A stretch of 64,000 nt of DNA from Rhizophagus irregularis (taxonomy: Eukaryota; Glomeromycota; Glomeromycetes; Glomerales; Glomeraceae), in NCBI RefSeq assembly GCF_026210795.1, contig NC_089452.1, positions 310,001-374,000 of the forward strand. Direction: 5' to 3'. Positions 47,998 through 59,023 of this stretch are shown here, piece after piece. A program made the position numbers and the translations under genes. Each line of letters opens with the position of its first letter. Positions within the stretch are counted from its first letter, which is position 1. A model generated the notes under the pieces. It had not been told where the DNA came from, made no database searches, and worked only from the letters and a program-made list of their open reading frames with translations.

Positions 47998-49041
47998 ATG
48001 TCGAATTTAGTAGCCAAGGTTGAAGCTTTTTTATTACAAGAATCATTTGATACTCTTTGTAAGGCGTCTGTGGTTTATTTAACAATAGAGGATAATATTC
48101 TACCTCCATATAATGATGTACAAGAAATAGTCAACCGGGCGGTCAATTCATTGTTAGCAAAGCTAACAGATCTTGGTTGAAAAACTAAGGTATTAGAAAT
48201 ATTACCACAGGTATGGCAGCATAGCGAACATGCTTTATATCACTTTGACGATCATTTGCCGATCACAAGTTTCATTTTATTAAAAAATGATTAAATTATG
48301 AAAAAGTGCAAGGCAAAGTAAATGCCTAAATAAGAAAAAAATAAAATATGCCACCTTTTATTGTTGTATAACTTTAGATTAAATAATTTATATAATTTTT
48401 AATTTTTATATGCAAAATTATTAATATGTGATAATTTGAAGTTTCGGGATAAAAATTGAAGGCCGAAGCCGAATACGCAAAGCCGAAACTTGAAATTTTG
48501 CATGAACATTCCTTTTATTATATATAATCTGTAAAAAAAATAATGCAAGGTTTCGACCCATAATGCAGGTTTTTTGCTTATAGAGAAATTAGCCAATTAT
48601 TTGTTATTAATATATTTCTAATAAAAAAGATTATTTACATCATTAAAGATAATGAAAAACTTTTAGTTGAAGATGAAGATGATAATAGTTTAAGTGAAGA
48701 TAATAATGATGAGAATATTGAAAATAATTTAGAAATAATAGAAAGTAATATAGATAATCTGTTTGAAATATTATACTAAACATGGTTAAATTATTAGTAC
48801 TATAATATAATTATTAGTATTTGTATTAATTTTTATGTTTTATATAAATTTTTAATTAAAATTAAAATTCTGTGAAGTTATTTGTAAATTTTAAACATTT
48901 ATTATATTTATTATTGTGTAAAATTGATCTGTCACGACATTTGTATTATGTGATAAGATCAAATAAATGATCGGCAAATGATCGGCAAATTTGTGATAAA
49001 ATAGAGATGTTTGCTATGTTAGGTATGGCATAAATAAGATT
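47998..49041 (+). pseudogene. Small hypothetical protein split by a MULE-like element
   Basis: MSNLVAKVEAFLLQESFDTL... runs to LAKLTDLG, TGA, KTKVLEILPQVW. At 48217 an 803-bp element intervenes. Removing it with one 9-bp duplication gives QVWHK and an immediate stop, a plausible natural end for a protein of about 76 residues. The one TGA suits Trp. Family unknown. Confidence 0.4.
48218..49020. mobile_element. MULE-like element, 803 bp
   Basis: Inverted ends AGCATAGCGAACAT and (reverse) AACATAGCAAACAT, with similarity continuing about 60 bp (TTGCCGATCA). Flanked by AGGTATGGC at 48209-48217 and 49021-49029 (9 bp, perfect), as in Mutator-like elements. The interior has one acidic coding-like stretch (48640-48778, DEDDNSLSEDNNDENIENN) and otherwise AT-rich sequence. 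Confidence 0.65.
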
Positions 49042-49221
49042 TTTTATTTCTGTTTCTTACTTTAATAATGACGCTATAATAGATGTTAGCTTTAGTTTTG
49101 GTATGTCATAGCTAAAGGTCAGGGAGTGCTGGCCCAGAAGATCAATGTCTTAGGATGTTGAGGGTTTCTGCTCTTCTCTACTGTGCGTAACTGTCCAGCC
49201 AAAATAATGACGATATGCCTT

Positions 49222-49229
49222 TATAAAAA
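49222..49229 (+). promoter_or_regulatory. TATA box before the 49.3-kb gene
   Basis: TATAAAAA about 100 bp upstream of the first recognisable coding segment. Confidence 0.35.
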
Positions 49230-49319
49230 AAATCCTGAAAATACACGTGTGGCAGGAATTATAATTTATGAATTTGGAATGGGAATAATGTACCAATACT
49301 TTTTTTATCACATCTACTG

Positions 49320-50514
49320 TAGGTGGAGAGTGGATATATCAGTGTTTGTGAGCTAAAAGCATTAAAAGCATTGAATATGGATAGAGAATTACCTCTTGAC
49401 CATACTCAGGAAGAAATAGAAGAAAATCTTAATAAGTTAAAATCTAAACTCGAGGTAACTACTATGTCATTTGAAGATTTTTATGTTTAAAACTAACAAG
49501 CTTTTGTGTTTAGCATCCTACAACAAAAGCAGACATAAACCTTTATGGTTCACTTAAACAAAGTTTAGCGGGTATAGAATCTTTAGATCTCATATGGCGA
49601 GACCCTAAAGCAAGCATGGTTTTAAGTGATAATTCAGACATTGTGAAAAACTTGGGAAGTAGGCAAAAAAACATCTTCATGGAACCTTGAGAAAAAATGA
49701 AATGTGCTCTACCTGATTCAGTTGTCGCTAAGTGTATTAATTTTGTGAAAGTTTTCAATAATACGAAGAATGCAAGGTCTATGAAGAACATACTTCACAA
49801 TAAAAAATGGAAAGAAAGTGAGACGGATTTAGTAATAATAACGGAACGTATTCTAGGCATAATGTAAGTTGCTTGTTTATTCAAAAATTGATGGAATATC
49901 ACTATTAATTACGCTTTCTTTTATTAGTAGTGAAATATAGAGTAATCCTGCATTTATGACCAGTACATCCCGCAGTGAGCAAAGTAAAGGGACATACATT
50001 GCAGATGTCATAATTCCTTTACTTCAAACAAGTTTGAGCAATCTTCTGAATGGTGCTATTTGTCTAAGCACAGCGGAACGTCAAAGTATAGCAAGTAAAG
50101 CTCGAAGAAATTTAAGAATAATAGAAGAGCGGATGGGAAAAAACCTGACATTATGGGTTTATTGGAGCAAGATGAAAAAATTATTGAGCTATTGTATACC
50201 GAGTCATCACGTATTGTTTGTAGTAACTCGAAAAAATCAGATGATGAGGTTAAGTTATGGAGAGAAACATTGGATGAGGCAAGTTATATTAGTGCATTAT
50301 GTAGACCAACCGGAAATCAATTTGGTATCAAAGGGGAATCTTGCAATGGCGGCATAACTTACGTATCTGAATATTCTAGTAAATGATCTGGCTGGTATAC
50401 CAAGATACTTCCATTTAAATCATGCAGAAATTCCATTATCCCCTTACCAGTCACGCCCAAAATCTCTCATTCGTTTACTATTAACCTTAAGAAATGTAAT
50501 GATCGTGAATAAGA
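49320..50514 (+). pseudogene. Conserved fungal family protein of unknown function, truncated by CACTA element 2
   Basis: A first segment, VESGYISVCELKALKALNMD... to NKLKSKLE, ends at an intron (about 49453-49514, GTAACT...GTTTAG). The next exon is HPTTKADINLYGSLKQSLAG..., with one TGA (MEP*EKM). A third part starts MTSTSRSEQSKGTYIADVII and, after a one-base frameshift near 50135, reads KPDIMGLLEQDEKIIELLYT then SSRIVCSNSKKSDDEVKLW and ISALCRPTGNQFGIKG. The KPD...E-L-L-Y arrangement hints at a PD-(D/E)XK-type nuclease fold, which is speculative. The last residues (LLLTLRNVMIVNK) run straight into the CACTA terminus at 50515, so the 3' end is displaced or lost. Confidence 0.5.
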
Positions 50515-50999
50515 CACTAGTCAAAATAGTCCAAATCAGATAGAAATTGATCATCTGATTTTAATCTGATTTATAACTCAATTTTGACCAATTTTTTTAA
50601 AAAGGCAATATTCCATTTGAGTTCCGAGTGGTTGCCACTCAGATATAATTCAGAATAAGAAATCAGATATAAATCGGATATAAATCAACAAATACTACTA
50701 AATTCGACACTATTAATTGGATATAAATCAACTAAATTTATTATATAAATCAGATATAAATCAGATATACTATAAAATATATTATAATACGCAAAACTAA
50801 AAAATAGAGTAAAATAAATTCATATATGCTATAAAATATAATATAATATAATACGCAAAACTAAAAAAAGAGTAAAATTAATTCAGATATGTAATAAAAC
50901 ATACTATAATACGCAAAACTAAAAAAAAAAAGTAAATTAGTAATAAAATAGAATTCTGAAATTCCAACCATTAAATTGTCTGTATATTCTGTGTCATAT

Positions 51000-53192
51000 A
51001 TATATCATATCCGGTTGATCAATATGTGACCAATCAAGAGTATCATCCGGTGGTACTTTATCATAGCATTGTATCTCGTCATCATAGTTCTGAGGTCACA
51101 ATTGCTACGCCGTTTGTCCCACTCTTAAATGTTTATTGAGAACATTTCTTAATAAAAATCTCAACTAAAATGTAAAAATAAATAAAATCAGAAAAATGTA
51201 AAAATAAGTAAAATCAGAATTAGTGAAAATAAGTAAAATCGGAATTAGTGAAAATTTATAGCAAAATAAATTATCAAAATAAAATAAGTAACCTCTTTTG
51301 AGCGCCATGATAGATCATAAACATTAATGACCGATTTTGAACCTTCATCTTCAGTTTCACTCACTTCCGGTGAATGATATGCATGATTTGCCAGAATTTT
51401 TAACAGATCTTGTTTTCCATAACTCGTAATTCGGCTATTCTTTTTATTAAAGAGATCTTTCACAGCCTTTATCCTTCGCAATTTTTTCTGATTGATAAAT
51501 TTAAAATGAGTTAATATGGATTATTAATTTGCCGCTGAATTACATTACATACATCATTTAATCTATTATTGGCATGAACTCATCGATTGTCCATGCTTTT
51601 TTTGCCGGATATCCTCAAACTCAACTTAGATTGTCGAGATTTATGTAGGCTACTTAACCACCTTGTTACCTGGTTAAAGGATGGTCGATAATTCAGAGCA
51701 AGTGATTTTCAGATTTCGGGAATTAATTTACGTCAAATTTTAATGTTTTTTGCACTGTTAAACGTTTCATTGTAGTTTAAGTTATATTTAGTGTTTTTAA
51801 GATTGATTTCATTTCGATCTAATTGATATTTAGAAAAAGAAAAATTAAAGAAAGTATTATGAAATAATAAAATTAGCAACAAACAGATATGTTAGTAGAA
51901 AATTCAGTATAAATTTGTGGAGCCAAAAACGTTAGTTATTGAAATTAATAAAAAATTGGTAGTTCATAAAAGTTAGTATACGAATTTGTGTTGAAATTAG
52001 TAAAAATTAGTAATTGTAAAGTTAGTATACGAATTTGCATTAAATTAGTAAAAAATTAGTAATTCATAAAAGTTAGTATATGAATTGCATTAAATTAATA
52101 AAAATTTGTAAAAAATTAGTAATTCGTAAAAGTTAGTATATGAATCGCATTAAATTAATAAAAATTTGTAAAAAATTAGTAATTCGTAAAGTTAGTATGT
52201 GAATCATGTTAAATTAATAAAAATTTGTAAAAAATTAGTAATTCATAAAAGTTAGTATATGAATCGCATTAAATTAATAAAAATTTGTAAAAAATTAGTA
52301 ATTCGTAAAAGTTAGTAGTATATGAATTGTGTTAAATTAATAAAATTTGTAAATTGTCGTAAAAGATGAAATTAGTATTGAAATCAGTTGTAAAAATTAG
52401 TATTAAATATGATTGTCAAAACTCAACAAACCCTTGCTTCTCTTTTGTTAGGCTCTTCGGGTGATTCTTCAGTTGCATTTGATTTGGAATCCATCAAGTC
52501 ATCATCAACATCTTCATCTTTATTGTCATCATCACTTATTTGGACTACGCTTCTTTTGCCCTTAGCTTTTTTGGAAAGATGCTTGGATTCGATATCATCG
52601 ATCTCACTTGCTCTGATTTTTCTTTTTAATTTTTCATTTTCTGTACCGAATGCATCGTTAATTTCCATAAGCGTACTGAAATCCTCTTTTAAGCTTTTTA
52701 ATTTCTTAGAAATATCTACGTTTGTTTTCTCCAACTTCATATTTTTATTACGCAAATTGGCTATTATCGCACGTAATTTATGATTTTCTAAAATTTATTA
52801 ACCAAATTCAGAAACAAACAAACTTTCAATGTAAAGCAACTAAAACAACAACCAATTTTAGCAATTTTGTTACAATTATACCAGTTTCCAAAGATGGATT
52901 ATCATCATAAAGGTCTAAATTATGGTGAAGATCCTTTTGCTGTTCTAAATAGGAATCTGGAACCTTGAAATTTTTATATTGTTCTTTCATATGCTGAACT
53001 TTTGATTTTGAAGTAACGGTCGATTTGCTAGTGGTAACAGGCGCAAGAGTAGTTTCATTGCTAGTGGTGGTAGCAGGAGTAATTTCAGAAATTTCAGAAG
53101 CTCTTTTGCTAGTGGTGGCTGCGGTGGTAACAGGAGTAATTTCAGACGGATATTTATAAACTTTGGTAATTTTTTTTTTCTTGTTGGGACAT
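51000..53192 (-). pseudogene. CACTA accessory protein (TnpA-like in position), copy 2
   Basis: The start ATG is at 53192 (MSQQEKKK), followed by a run of nine A where the frame slips. Corrected, it continues as KVYKYPSEITPVTTAATTSK, Thr/Ser-rich. Exon 1 ends near 52890 at a GT. A coiled coil follows (52755-52423, ENEKLKRKIRASEIDDIESK), with an acidic tail (SDDDNKDEDVDDDLMDSKS). Next is a block homologous to copy 1 at about 51760-51620 (RKLIPEI, TGA, KSLALNYRPSFNQVTRWL). KAVKDLFNKKNSRITSYGKQ...YHSPEVSETEDE (51481-51290) and a C-terminal segment (NYDDEIQCYDKVPPDDTLDW) complete it. Conservation of every block with element 1 supports a genuine gene. Confidence 0.55.
51940..52345. repeat. ~60-bp tandem repeats in CACTA element 2
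   Basis: About seven units of AAAAATTAGTAATTCGTAAA followed by GTTAGTATATGAATCGCATT and an AT linker. They lie in the intron region of the accessory gene. Such arrays might be binding sites or simple minisatellite growth. Confidence 0.7.
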
Positions 53193-53277
53193 GGTGAAAG
53201 TAAAAAATTAAGAGAAAGAGAAAGAAAAAAGAGATGAGAGAGAAAAATTTCAAAATTTAGACTTTTATAGCTTAAAA

Positions 53278-53521
53278 TAAGGTTGCTTGTCTAAACCTCT
53301 TCAAAATTCTACGATTAGTTTCGTCAAAATTTTACTATAGATTTATTATAGTTTTGGCAGAGTTTCGGCAGTTTCGGCATTTATAATAAGTTTCGGAAGT
53401 TGCGCTTTTCTCCAAAGTTTCGCCAGTTTTTTAATATAACTTTAATATAGTTTTGGCAGAATTTCGCTTTTCGGTGAAATGCCATCTTGCCTAAACCCCT
53501 AGGTTTCGGCAAGCAACTTTA
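53278..53521. mobile_element. hAT-type MITE copy 1, 244 bp
   Basis: It starts TAAGGTTGCTTGTCTAAACC and ends GGTTTCGGCAAGCAACTTTA. Flanked by GCTTAAAA at 53270-53277 and 53522-53529 (8 bp, perfect). The same length and nearly the same sequence as 59061-59304. Located between the divergent accessory and transposase genes of CACTA element 2. Confidence 0.9.
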
Positions 53522-53936
53522 GCTTAAAATCAGTTGAATTAAGCTTTTTTCTTATAAGCTTAATCACAATTAAATTATCACGATATTGTATTTACCGTCG
53601 ATTCCTTAAAAAATTTTTAACAATTAAATTTATCCCTTAAATGATTAAATGATCTTTTTTATTCTTTTGATTATATGACGAATTTCTTATATTGTTCTTT
53701 AAAAAAGGATCTAATTTAACTCCTATGTATTACTTTGATTATATGGCGAATTTTTTATATTGTTTTTTAAAAAATAATCTTAATTGAATAATTGAAAACA
53801 TATTATGGCGATTTATAATGTGAAATTGAATTTGTTCAATTTGTAACGCAGCAGGAATTTACTTTTTAAAAAGAATTAAATTGACATTATTTAAAAATAT
53901 ATTGAGATAAATATTGTAAATTTTTTATTTCATAAA

Positions 53937-55427
53937 ATGAGTAGACGAAAAAGATCAGTTTCTGCTTTACTTAGCAATGATGAAAAATCAATTACAGCTC
54001 GCTCTTCTCATAAAAGTAGAGCGATCTCTAGAGTAATTGATGAAGAATCTGAAGAATCAACTTTGATTATACATACACATGACAGAAGAATGGTTCCTTG
54101 CAATTGTTCTAAATGTAACAGAAAAATAGTAGATGTTCGTACAAAATTGAACCATAAGGCTGATCGAGATTCGGATGATGACCAAGATTCAGAAGTTGTT
54201 CATCATCATCTAAAGATTATGGTAATCCTTTACCAGAAGATAACCCAGTATCGTCTGACGAAGATTCAGATAATAGTTGAAACGTAATTCAACGAATGGA
54301 AATGGTGACTTATCAACTGATTTACTTCGTCGACAACGTTCAAGAAGATACGCAAATCAATAAACAACAATTACTGAAGAAGAAATTCCTCTAGAATTAT
54401 TCATAACTGATGAAAAATCAAGCGAAACTGACGAAGAATCAAATGAAAGTGAAATCAATAATGGTGATAATAATGATTATGAGTATACTGAAATTTTTGA
54501 GAATTATGCCCCACCTGTTTATGAGCAATTTCAAAATCGAATTAGTCCAGATACAAATGCCAATAGACAATTTTTGTGGATTTTGCTGTGGATAATGAGC
54601 TTTCGCAAAAGATTTAATATTCCAGAAATAGCAACGGAAGTGCTTATTCAATTCATAAAGCTGTTATTAATAGAAATCAGCGGTTCTAATTTTGAAGAAT
54701 TTTCTGGCTCTTTATACTTAGCAAGAAATATTCTTGGGCTAAAAGATCAACATCATAACTTTGCGGTATGTCCGAAATGCCACAAATTATATAATAAAAA
54801 GAAAGTAGAAGAATTTCAGCAAAATGGAAATCTTATAGTTATGAAGTGTAGTCATGTCAAATTTTCTAATTCGACATCCAGGAGATTAAAACAATACCAG
54901 ACACCTTTAGCAAAAAGATCAACGTTATTATATGACCGTATTAAAATTTGATCTGAAAAGATATTTCCATTTGCTAGTATCAGAAATCAATTAGCATCAA
55001 TGTATTGCCAGCTGGAATTCAAAAGAAACTTACGTCACTGGTCTGAACGCAAACGATTTGATGATATTTTAACTGATATCTATGATGGTCAGGTCTGGAA
55101 AAATTTTAAAGAAATAAGTAATGAAAATTCGTAAAAATTTTTTCAACCTAAAGTGGCTAATTCTAATCTTGGTTTAATGTTGAATCTCGACTGGTTTTAA
55201 CCATATGATGGTGTTGTCTATAGTATCAGAGTAATATATGCTACAATTTGTAATCTACCACGGGATATGCAGTTTAAACGTGAAAATATGTTGGTTCTTG
55301 GTTTGTTGCTCAGTCCAAACGAAGTGAGTCTCCACCAAATTAACAATTATTTGGCGCCAATTGTCAACGAATTAGTGTTACTTTGGGATGGAGTGATGTT
55401 TGATAACACTTTTGAGTACCAAGAATC
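53937..55427 (+). pseudogene. Plavaka/Tnp2-family transposase, copy 2, 3'-truncated
   Basis: MSRRKRSVSALLSNDEKSIT is followed by the Cys motif VPCNCSKCNRKIVDVRTK, acidic repeats, FNIPEIATEVLIQFIKLLL, CPKCHKLYNKKKVEEFQQN, and FKRNLRHWSERKRFDDIL with DIYDGQVWKNFK. LGLMLNLDWF, TAA, PYDGVVYS follows, then QFKRENMLVLGLLLSPNEVS and a last NELVLLWDGVMFDNTFEYQ. It aligns with copy 1 over this whole length. It keeps Trp where copy 1 has TGA (QVW, LLW) but has TAA where copy 1 has Gln (WFQPYEG). It is cut at 55427 by another CACTA end. Confidence 0.75.
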
Positions 55428-55860
55428 CACTAGTCGAAATAGGACAATTCGGCCTAAATTTGACTAGGTCGAATATAGATCGAATGATGATCTAACCTGT
55501 GTCAAATTGAGGTCAAATTTTTGGGCGCATTTAGAGTGCCAATCGTCCCAAATTCGGACTAATTATTTGACCATTATTTAGGCTTAAATTGACCAATATT
55601 CAACATTAAAACTTTAAGCCGAATTATGGTCTAATAACAACCCATTTATTTATGAATTTATTTTGATTTTTTTTATCAAATTTATTAAATAAATGTATTT
55701 ATTTATTAATGCTTAAATACTTTATAATTATATTATTATTATTGCATCTATTTAATTTACAAATAAATATTGCTAATTCAAATACAATTCTACAATTACA
55801 TGATTAATGTATTCGTATATATGAATCTTTGATCGTTCTTTGGCAATCCACCTGAACATA
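55428..55860 (+). mobile_element. Left end of a third CACTA element
   Basis: CACTAGTCGAAATAGGACAA at 55428, with subterminal repeats of TGACCAATTT/AAATTTGAC type as in elements 1 and 2, interrupts the transposase gene of element 2. No matching right end (complement of CACTAGTCG) was found downstream in the window, so its extent is unknown. The hairpin arrays that follow may belong to it. Confidence 0.65.
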
Positions 55861-55868
55861 TAAAAAAA

Positions 55869-56465
55869 AAGAAGAACGGTTAGTAACTGTTCATAATATT
55901 AAAAAAAATAAGAAAAAAAACCAAGATTCGTACTTACGAATCTTGGTTCCACTTTTCTGAAGATCAGAAGTCAACCCGAAATCTAAAAAAAGAAAGGAAT
56001 AGTTATTAGTAACCGTTCATTAATATTAAAAAAAAAAATTGAAAAAAATAAACCAAGATTCATACTTACGAATCTTGGTTCTACTTTTTCAAAGATCTGA
56101 AGCCAACCTGAAACCTAAAAAAAAGAAAGGAACGGTTATTAATAACCATTCATAATAATATTTTAAAAAAAAATAAACCAAGATTCATACTTACGAATCT
56201 TGGTTTTCTATTCTTCACGAACCTATAAAAAAAAAATACAAGAACGGTTAATAAACCGTTTGTAATAATAAAAAAATAAAATAAATACAAAATTCGTAAA
56301 AACAATCTTACGAATCTTTAGGTTGTTCCGTTCTTTGGAAGACCACCCGACTTATAAAAAAAAGAAAGAATGGTTAGTAAACCATTCGTAATAATAAAAA
56401 ATAAAAAAATTAAAGATTTGTACTTACGAATCTTTAGGTTTTTGTTCTTTAGAAGTCCACCTGAA
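55869..56465. repeat. Tandem hairpin array 1 (5 units of ~113-133 bp, two hairpins per unit)
   Basis: Each unit has a short hairpin of GAACGGTTA...TAACCGTTC type and a longer one of ACCAAGATTCGTA/TACGAATCTTGGT type, separated by A-rich runs. Short hairpins lie at 55874-55892, 55997-56018, 56130-56151, 56243-56260 and 56368-56387. Long ones lie at 55921-55946, 56053-56078, 56178-56203, 56290-56318 and 56412-56435. Copies differ by paired changes in the two arms. No coding capacity. Confidence 0.85.
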
Positions 56466-56494
56466 TGAACCTATAACATCAGGAAATTTTTTAA

Positions 56495-56785
56495 GATGCA
56501 GAACTGCAGAGATCTGTAAAATTAGCAGATCTCTGCATTTTTTTTGTGAATTTATGTGGAAGTCTGCGATTTTGCAGATTTTCACTTTTATTTTTAACAA
56601 AGTTATGCAATAATCTGCAATTTTGTATATTTCCGATTTTTTATGTATGCATTTCTGCGGAAAGTCTGTGATTTTGCAGATTTCTGCTTTTTTTATGTGA
56701 AATTTATGCTGAAGTCTGCAATTTTGCAGATTTTTGCTTTTTTTTTCATTAAAATATCAGTTCGATCTGCAATTTTATCATTGAT
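56495..56785. repeat. Tandem hairpin array 2 (~50-bp units)
   Basis: It opens with a 12-bp perfect stem TGCAGAGATCTG/CAGATCTCTGCA (56507-56540). About five units of GTCTGCAATTTTGCAGAT with T-rich linkers follow (near 56564, 56611, 56665, 56715, 56767). Several units pair internally TCTGC/GCAGA. Confidence 0.75.
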
Positions 56786-57254
56786 TTAATATTTAAACTT
56801 TAATTAACTCTAACTTGATTTAATACCTAAATGATTTTTTCTACAATACTCTTTAAAAAAAAAACTTTACAAGACTTTAAAAAAATAATTTTTTCTACAA
56901 CACTTATTACTAAAGAAAAAAACTTTGTGAAATAATTTTTTCTATAACACCTTTTAGGAAATAATCTGTTAAAGATTCCAAAGAAAAAATATTTCTATTA
57001 TTTTTTAAGCTTCAAAACTTATCAGAGAAATTTTTTTTTTAAAAAAAAAAATTTATTTGCAAGGTTCGGTGTCTTTAAGGCAAATTCGTCTAACATTCGG
57101 CACATAATCTGCAACATGCAGGGAAATCAGAATTAAAAAAGGAGTCGTATTCCTTTTTTTTCTTCTTTGAAAAAAAAAAAATTTTTTTAATGAACGTCAG
57201 TTAACGTTTAGTTTGTAAGTCAAGAACATAATAGAACTTATTGTCAATTTTAAT

Positions 57255-57930
57255 TTGGAGGTATATCACCTCTGAAACTTTAATTATTTTTAGAGAAAAA
57301 AAATTTTTTTTTATATTATATAGGTTCTGGATGAAACCTATCGATGATTTTAGTTGGAATTCAGAGGTATATTAACTTCCGAATCTTTAATTTATTTTAA
57401 AAAAAAATAATAATTTTTTATTATATTATATAGGTTCCAAATGGAACCTATCGATGATTTTAGTTAGAATTCAGAGGTATATTTACCTCCGAAATTTAAT
57501 TTATTTTTCTTTTAAAAAAATAATTTTTTTTTATATTATATAGGTTCCAGATGGAACCTATCGATGATTTAGTTTGGAATTTGAAGGTATGCTTACCTCT
57601 AAAATTTAATTTATTTTTTAAAAAAAATAATCTTTTTTTATATTATATAGGTTCCAGATGAAACCTATCGATGATTTAGTTTGGAATTCAGAGGTATACT
57701 TACCTCTGAAATTTAATTTATTTTTTTAAAAAAAAATAATCTTTTTTTATATTATATAGGTTTCAGATGAAACCTATCGATGATTTAGTTTGGAATTCAG
57801 AGGTATATTTACCTCTGAAATTTAATTTATTTTTTAAAAAAAAAAAATAATCTTTTTTTATATTATATAGGTTCTGGATAGAACCTATTGATGATTTTAG
57901 TTGGAATTCGGAGGTATACTTACCTCCGAA
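57255..57930. repeat. Tandem hairpin array 3 (6 units of ~107-111 bp, two hairpins per unit)
   Basis: Hairpin A (TAGGTTCCAGATGGAACCTA type) lies at 57321, 57431, 57541, 57648, 57757 and 57868. Hairpin B (CAGAGGTATACTTACCTCTG type) lies at 57362, 57472, 57591, 57689, 57798 and 57909, with a further diverged copy near 57257. Linkers are ATCGATGATTTAGTTTGGAA and A/T runs that can also pair. Reverse-strand frames across it are repeat artefacts. Confidence 0.88.
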
Positions 57931-58620
57931 ATTTAATTTATTTTTTTTACAGTACGCGTCCATGTAACATTAAAATTATAAATCATATATGTGTTTGTGT
58001 AACATTTAAAAAATATATATTAAAAATGAGAGCAAGAAAAATAAGTGTTTTTCTGTTTTTTTATAATTTTACACTATAATTTTTGTAATAATCAATAAAA
58101 GTTATTTCATTTTTACTTAGAAAATTTTTTAAAAATATTTTTTTTGACAAATTTTACAGTAAATTTTAAAAATAAAAATTCCGCGTATTGGTGGCGTTAC
58201 AAAAAACATGAATAAATCCATAAATATCTATTCAATCATGATATAAATTATTATGTAAGTAGATTCGAACCTGCTGAACAACTTTACTTAAGAAGGTTTT
58301 GAATGTTTCCTGTGACTAAAGTGCCTAAATTACGCTCTGAAGTCACAGAACAGATATACGAAATATTAATAAGAAACATTTATAAGTTGTAATATTACAA
58401 AAAAATAATAATAGCTTTATCCATACATTATTTCAAAAATTTTTGTTTTTTTAGTTTTTTTTATATATATATTTTATAAAAAAAATTATATATAAATATA
58501 TATATGTCATAAAATAAGTTGCTTAGCAGTATAAAAAATTTATGGGTTAGATAAAAGTTTGCTTAGCAGACATGAAAAATATTTGCTTATTGACCTTAGT
58601 AAATTTTGAATTTTTTATCT
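57931..58620. other. AT-rich noncoding stretch
   Basis: No gene. An AATAAAAG poly(A)-like signal lies near 58095, and a B-box-like word (reverse strand GGTTCGAATCT) lies near 58262-58272 without a foldable tRNA around it. At 58621-58648 is a lone hAT-type end (ATTGTTCGGGGTCCT) related to the MITE at 37711. Confidence 0.4.
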
Positions 58621-58659
58621 GACCTATATATATATTGTTCGGGGTCCTATTATAACTGT

Positions 58660-58900
58660 TAAATCTTGAAATTTAGTATTATTTTCAACTATATAAAAAT
58701 CGCATATTTTTTATATATTATTTTTAAATTGTATAAAAACTGTATGTTTTTTATATTCTAAAATTAAGCATTATTTTCAATTGTACGAAAACTGCACATT
58801 TTTTATATTTTAAAATTTAGTCTTATTTTCAATTGTACGAAAACTGCATGTTTTTATATCTTAAAATTTCTAATTGTACAAATATCGCATATTTTTAATA
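58660..58900. repeat. ~50-bp tandem repeats inside the right end
   Basis: Four to five diverged units of ATTTTCAATTGTACGAAAAC followed by TGCATGTTTTTTATATT and AAAATTTAG. Just inside the right terminal inverted repeat. Confidence 0.7.
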
Positions 58901-59023
58901 CATTATAAATTTTTTAAAAAAATCGTATACTTGTTTTTATCTAAAAAACTGCAATAACTGTATGATTTTTGTATAGACATGTACAAAAATTGTACAAAAC
59001 TTGTATAAATTTTTTTTATAGGG

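Larger units (their letters stand above)
50515..55427 (+). mobile_element. CACTA/Plavaka transposon 2, truncated
   Basis: The left end CACTAGTCAAAATAGTCC (one difference from element 1) starts at 50515, with AGA before it. It contains the same two genes in the same divergent arrangement as element 1. The transposase stops mid-gene at 55427, where the terminus of a third CACTA element begins. No right end of element 2 is found in the window. Confidence 0.8.

Noticed and set aside
52409-52783. Plus-strand 124-codon frame rich in Ser and Leu
   Set aside because: It is the antisense shadow of the accessory coiled-coil exon, whose homologue in element 1 confirms the reverse strand.
57763-57963. 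Reverse-strand frame with repeated NKLNFGGKYTSEFQ units
   Set aside because: It is a translation of the ~108-bp hairpin repeat, with no start context or conservation beyond the repeat itself.
58250-58370. Possible tRNA on the reverse strand (GGTTCGAATCT, a good B box)
   Set aside because: No acceptor stem or proper T stem could be folded around it, and no A box of the right spacing was found. A chance match or an old tRNA-derived scrap is more likely.
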